Part shown: piece after piece, positions 12,201 to 18,522 of the stretch | Layout: every line of letters starts with the position of its first letter | Position numbering within the stretch: position 1 is the first letter of the stretch | Assembly: GCA_026770585.1 (NCBI GenBank) | Contig: MU646788.1 | Location: 1 to 21,032, forward strand | DNA from: Baffinella frigidus | Taxonomy: Eukaryota; Cryptophyceae; Cryptomonadales; Baffinellaceae | Direction: 5' to 3' | DNA: 21,032 nucleotides | Notes under the pieces: model-generated | What the model saw: the letters and a program-made list of their open reading frames with translations, nothing else | What the model was told of the DNA's origin: nothing | Databases searched by the model: none | Program-made: the position numbers and the translations under genes

Positions 12201-15200
12201 AGGGCGGGTACCGAGCGAGAACAGACTGGTTTGCAAGGACGACACGCGAAAGTGACTTGCACGGTCCCGCTACTGACGCCGCGTAGCAGCACGCGTGGCG
12301 GTCACGGCTGTGACCCGGCCTGTGTTAATGGGTGGGGGTGAAGGCTGTGGCATCCGGCCTGTGGGGGTGACGAGTGTGACACGCCTTCTCTGCCGGACTC
12401 AACCAGGGCACTGCAGCAGCATGGGTGGGGGTGAAGAGTGTGACACCGCCTCTGCATGCGCAGACTTACCGGTACTCAAACCGCGTAGTGAAGCAGGATG
12501 CGCGGGGGTGAAGACTGTGTCACCTGGGAGGGGGTGAAGACCCTGATCAGCCTTCTCCTCTCTGCGCGCAGACTTCGGACACTTCCTTCGCGCGGAGAAT
12601 GGCGAACTTGTCATGATGGACTCCTTCGGCCCTGGTCCTAAACCCTAAACCCTAAACCCTGAAATCGAGATTTGGTCAACGGTCCCTGCCCTGCCCTCCC
12701 TCGCTCACTCGCTCGCTCGCTCGCTCTCTCGGATGGATCTCGTGCGTGACCTCTTTTGTCTTTCTGGCGCGCATGGCGAACTTGTGATGCTCGACTCCTT
12801 CGGCCCGTGGGGTACCGCCCTTCCGTTCCTCCCTCCCAGCGCACACGTAACAGCGACGATCCACCATCCTTCCTTCCCTCCCTTCCCTCCATCCCAACGC
12901 ACGTGGCGACTTCCCTCCCTGGCAACGCACACGGTGCCTCCCGCGGCCCTGCGGCGCAGGCCCTGACACGTGGTGGATCGCAGGATGCATCTTCCGGATG
13001 TTCTTCCCGGTGTTCGAAGGCCCAGAGCAATCTGGCCCCAAATGGCGCCTCCGCCTCCGCATCGACGGCCTCCTCCAGGCACTCTCCCCCTGCGCCAGGC
13101 TCCCCATAGATCGTTCGATCTCCAGCGCCCGCCCCCCTCCCTGCTTCTTTCCACCCGCCCCGGCCTCCCGGCAATGCAGCGCGGCCCTGCAGCGCCTGCC
13201 GACAATGCGCTCGACCTGTCGAGGACCCGCCCTCCTGGGAATGCACCCGGCGCTGCCTGCTCTTCTTGCCACTTGCTGCTAGCATCATGCCTTCGGCGAT
13301 GCACCCGTCTTGCTCGTCGTGCCTGTTTCTTCACTGGAGCTCGGCACCAAGCCGTCTGACTGTTCTTGTTGTTGTTGCACCCGAGTTATTCTTCTTGGCG
13401 CGGCAGCGGCGTCAATCCGAACACACCAGCAGCGGTCGGTGTCATCTGAAAGAAGCAGCAGCAGCGGTGTCATCGTACACAAACAGGAGAAGATACCGGA
13501 GAGTGTTCTGTCATGACAGTTGGTGATTGGAAGCAGGTGGACATGACGATGGAGGAGCTGACCGACCTTGCCACCCCTCCCTTCGTCCACCCTCTTGCTG
13601 GTCCCGCCCTCTCTCTCACCCCTCTCCCACCTCTTTCTCACCCCTCTCATCCTCACACCCGCAACCCCGTTTTGCCAACGAGAGCTTTTCGTCAACCCTC
13701 TCGCAGGACCCCCCCCACCCCCCCCTTCTCTCCTTTTTCCTGCACACCCGTGACCTGTTGGCAGAGAGAGCCAGCACACCCGCGACTCTCTGCCACAGAC
13801 AGTGTTTCGTCAACACCGGGTGTGGCGACATGTGCGGCAGGCTTTGGAGACGTGCAGCTGGGCTTTCTGTCGCTCGTCCCGCTCGTCTTCCATCAACGCT
13901 GCACGGTCGACTTCTCCTCTCTCTCTCTCTCACACACACTCTCTCTCTCTCTTTCTCTCTCTCGCTCTCTCTTTCTCTCCCTCGCAGCCAGGGCCTCTCT
14001 CCATGCCCCGTCGCAGCAACCCCCGCCGCTAAATCTCTCTCGGCGCTCTCGCCCTCCACCCTCGAGAAACCCCTCCGCGAAAGCCCTCACACCCCAGTGC
14101 ATCGCCGCCCTCTTGCGACCCCCCGCATCCTGTTGCGACCCCCCGCGCCCTCTTCCGACCCCCCCAGATTCGCGAGAGAGATAGATGGGGGACAGCATCG
14201 CATCGGCACACAGCCCCCTGCGGCCACTCTCTCTTCTCATGTGTCGGCGAGTGAGCAATGAGGCCTTTGGGTAGCGGGCACACGGGCATACACGCGGCAA
14301 AAATGTGTGTTCAACCTACCGCTCTCCCTAGATAGCCCCCACATCTCATCCCAGGTATCGTTTCTGCCCTCGACGCCCCTGGAGGCAGAGTGAGAGTGGT
14401 GCGCCAACACACGATCACAGAGTGTGGCCGGCGAGCAAGGAGGCGGGTGGTGGCGTGGTGGCAGGTGTCGTTTCTGCCCTTGACGCCCCTGGAGGCAGAG
14501 AGAGTGGTGCGCCAGCACATGCGATCAGAGTGTAGGCGGCGAGCACTGAGGTGTGTGGTGGTGTGGCACGCCGGATGTGGGGGTCAGCCAGGGAGAGCGG
14601 TAGGTTTGACACATCCGAATGCAGGTGTCGTTTCTGCCCCCGGCGCCCCTCGAGGCAGAGAGGATACTGCGGGATCTGGTGGCATGCCTCGATCACGACC
14701 TCTTCTGCAGGTCGCCAACTCTCCCGAAACCCGAAACCCGAAATCCGAAGCGTAAAACACCTCGCGCTCTGCTGGCTCGTGACCCCGATCTCGTCGGCAG
14801 GTCGCCCCCTCTGTACTCCCGCACACCACTCCCGCACACCTGAATCCCCACTGCCAACATCCTCTCAACCCTCAACCCTCAACCACCATCCCAAACCCTT
14901 TAACTATAAACCTAGACACACTCTGACTGGCGGGGCATGCGCGGGAGCAGCACGAAGGTGTACTGGGACATCGACTATGTCCGCTTCGCCTCGCGCCCCT
15001 CGTCGCCTCCCTTCTCGATGGCGCTCACGCCCCGAACGGTAACACCCCCGCCCTTCTCCACGCCTGTCTGCTCCCGCCCCTCCTCTCCCGGGTGCCACAC
15101 GCATGTGCATCCTGCTAGGGGGTATGCTGTGTATCTACGTCGCAGCAGTAACACGCCCCCCCCCCAACCATGTGGATGCACTCCAATCTCCATGGCTCCA

Positions 15201-15645
15201 GTCTCCACGTGTGCCTGACCCCCGTCTCCGACACAGGGCCCGCTGCCAGGGGGAGGGGAAGAGGGAGGGGGGGGGAGAGAAAAAGCGGGAGGTGAAGTGC
15301 GAGGAGAAGTGCGAGGGGGAGGGGGAGAGGGAGGGGGGGGGGGCAAGGCCTTCCGCGCGAGAGGCACGCCTTCTGCGTCCGCGGACTTGCTAGCAACCCT
15401 CCGCCTCCTCTACCCCTCTCGGGGGGGGCTGGCGGCGGGGGGGAAGACGCCTCCTGGCCATAAGGTGACTCGGAGAAATGAGACGTGGAACGTGCCGGCG
15501 GGGGGAGCGGGGGTGGAGGTGTGGGCACGGGAGGGTGAGGGGTGCGTGTACGAGCTGCGACTGCGGGAGGTGGGAGGGGGGGCGGGGGGCGACGGGGTAA
15601 AGCCCCCACCCTGAACCCTAAACCCCTCACCCTGAACCCTAAACC

Positions 15646-15677
<32 letters not shown>

Positions 15678-18469
15678 GCCCCAAATCCTAAACTCTACAC
15701 CCCAAACCCCAAACCCCAAAGCCTAAACCCTACCCTCTACCCCCTAAACCCCAAACCCCAAAGCAGGGAGGGAAGATGGAAGGGGTGCGAGTGTGGATCA
15801 CCTTCGACGGGGCAGAGGAAACCCCACACCCTAAACCCTAAACCCCAACCCCCAACCCCTGACCCCTACACCGTAAACCAGGCGCCTCAGATCGACGTGG
15901 CAGTCTCGGCGCTGTTCCTCTTTGCGCGAAGTGCCAGGAGGAAGAGCGCGCGGCAGGGTGCACCCCAAGGGGAGGATGGGGGGGGGGGGGGGGGGGGGGG
16001 GTGGGGCGACCAGGCGCAGAGTCTGCTCCTGGGGCATGCGAGTGATGGTACGCACCCTTGCCATCTCTCCAGTAGTTGCAATTCGTTGGACATCGGGCGG
16101 CGGGCGTGTCCGTTGTTGACAACGAGGCGCCACATGTTTTTGCGTGTGCGTTGTTGACAGATGCATTAGATGGTGGCTGATGCCTGCGTGGGTGACAGTG
16201 CGCGATGGTGGCCACCATCGCGAGACCAGTTGGTCTCGAGCACCGAGCTGAGGCGCCAGCACTTGCACTCTCTGGGAGGGTCGCATGCTTTCCCTCCCTG
16301 TATTCCCCACCAAGTCGATATCCCACCTATATCTGGAGTGGGTATATCGGAGGTCCCCACTCATTTGGAGGTTCCCCAGCTACCCACACACTCTCAGCTG
16401 AGAGCACTTTCTCGCTGCAGGGACCGGATACCTCTACTTCCCGATGCCCTTCTTCCGATCGGTGACGCTCCCTCCCGCCACCTTTTCCCCGAACAGTTCC
16501 CCCCTCCCACCACCCTTCTTCCGAACAGTGCAGCACCCCACAACAAATCTGCAGAGTAGTGCCCCCCTCCCCCCCCCCCTCTTCTGATCAGTGCCCCCCT
16601 CCCAGCACCTTTCTTCACCCCCCCCCCCCCCCTCCGACCAGTGCTACCCCCCCCCACCCTTCTCCACCCCCCACCTACCATCCTGTTCCCGACCAGTGCC
16701 CCCCACGCACCACCCGCACCTCTTCTGTCGACGACGGCACTGCAGCAAATCGCGTCACCCCCGGATTCTGATACGTGGCGCGACAAACAATTATAGTAAC
16801 TCAGCATGGGGGTTTAGGGTTTACCCCAAACCCTGGACCCGAAACGGGTTAACCCCTGGAGCCTAAGGCCTTGACCCCCTGACCAGGCGCGGATAACGGT
16901 GTTCCTGGTCCCGCGCGCCGGCCTGCCCTCTCTCCAGGTCTCTCCCCTCCCTTCTTCCCTCTCCCCTGCCCCCTGCACTCTCCCCTCCCTCCCGACCCCA
17001 GCTCTGCCGCATCACCGCGCATATTCTACCAAGATAAATGAACCAGTGCGCGCGTAGCTGGGAGAGCAAGCACCATGATCATTATTGATACCATCTAATG
17101 ATGGTCGCTCTCATAAACGTACTAGTCAAGGGTGAAGTTGACGATTCGTGAAGATCGCGTTCGCGTTCTCACACTCGCGGGGGCGGCAGATCGCGAGCGA
17201 TGTTGCATGGTCTTCGTGCTTCTCGGGCAATGCGCCACTTTCAATTTGACCAGTTTGGAATTTGACCACTTACCGACTTTGTAATTGGCAGATCGCGAGC
17301 GAGGTGGCATGGTCTTCCTCGCCCCCCCCAGGGTGCACCTCGGCCTTGGAATGCGGGCTGCTGCACGCGCAGCACGCGCCCCTTTCGCCAGTCACGCCAA
17401 AAGTGGACTACCCGATGTTGACGTTCGAAGGGGGGTGGGGGCACGTGGTGGCTGTCCTCCTCGAGATTGAGGCGAAACCGGTCCTCCCGAAACCCGAACC
17501 CCTGAACCCTGAACCCACACCCCTGAACCCGCAACACCCACCCCTCAACCCTGAACCGTACTGCACTAAATTCTCCACCCTCAACCGTAATGCACTAAAA
17601 CCTCACCCCTCACCCCTCACCCCTCACCCCCCCACCGGAATGCACGGACGCAGGGGCGGGAGGGGAACGGGTTCTACGAGGGGGATCTCAAGGTGTGGAT
17701 CGACGGGGCGAGCACCCCGCGCGTCCACGAGACCGGCACCGAGGTACCTCCCAACCCCCCCAATCCCAAAACCGAAACCCGAATCCCCTGCACCCAGCAC
17801 CCTCCGAGACACCTACCTACCCAGGCCTGCCGGCACCTGTTCGCGCACGTGGTGTTCATGCCCGTTCTTCTCCTTTCTGTTTCTGCAGGTATTTTTGATG
17901 GTTTCAGTTGTGTCACAGTATTCACGCGTGGGGCACGTGGTGCAGGACGTCTTCAACTCCGCAAAATGTTTGTACCAGACCGGGTTGCTTTCCGACTCTA
18001 ATGTCAGATGCCGTTCTTATGCTGCGCCAGGGCATAAGTGGGATTTTCATACACAATCGTTCTCGCTAAAAGTGTTGAGATAGCTTATCCTGGTACAGAT
18101 TCTTAAAAATCTGCATGTCAAGGGCTCCAATTCCCAACACTTTTGGCGTGTTTCCCGGGTAGCATCAACTTTACTCGAAGACCGTGTAGTAAAATGAAAT
18201 TTGGACTTGTGACCTGGCGTGGAATGTGCAGGACTTCTTCAACTCGGCGCACGGCTACGCTGCCCTTGCCAACTTCTCTCAGGTGCCTCCCCTCCTCTCA
18301 CTCCCATCTCCTCCTGTTCTGTCCTCTCCCCTGCACCCACAGGTGCTCTTTCGCTGCACTCTCTCACGCTCGCACCCGCGTGCTCTCTCTCTCTCTCTCT
18401 CTCTCTGCAATCTCACGGGGGATGCGTGCTGTCTCTCTCTCAGACAAGCCTCTCTCTGCTCGCAATTTG

Positions 18470-18522
<53 letters not shown>

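Larger units (their letters stand above)
11446..15038 (+). other. GH172 gene exons 7-12: first jelly-roll half
   Basis: Residues about 199-386. LGREML and HASSNAW correspond to the usual start of DUF2961 proteins. DFGHFLRAENGELVMMDSFGPG then CIFRMFFPVFEG matches the DxxGPG-xIxRxW strand pair, RLRLRIDG the next strand, and VDMTMEELTD with PPFVHPLAG the following loop. FLSLVPLVFHQRCT and KVYWDIDYVRF fit the tyrosine-rich strands closing the first half. The donor after exon 9 is GC (CAG then GCACTC), since no in-phase GT is available. The acceptor of exon 12 at 14915 is the only phase-compatible choice I found, and it is weak. Confidence 0.85.

Noticed and set aside
11707-12292. Minus-strand frames of 93-124 codons
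   Set aside because: They overlap the family 5 MITE and the duplicated exon 7 end; no protein-like motif seen.
12638-13334. Three overlapping minus-strand frames of about 200 codons
   Set aside because: Shadows of GC-rich intron and of exon 9 on plus, which matches DUF2961. Arg/Gly-rich translations without family resemblance.
13513-14261. Two long plus-strand frames of 220-240 codons
   Set aside because: They run through the TC microsatellite. Only two short pieces (13537-13600 and 13841-13905) match the glycoside hydrolase family and are joined by splicing.
17188-17250. Upstream copy as the real start of exon 18
   Set aside because: Its frame meets a stop after about 20 codons, whereas the copy at 17292 continues through the conserved family motif.
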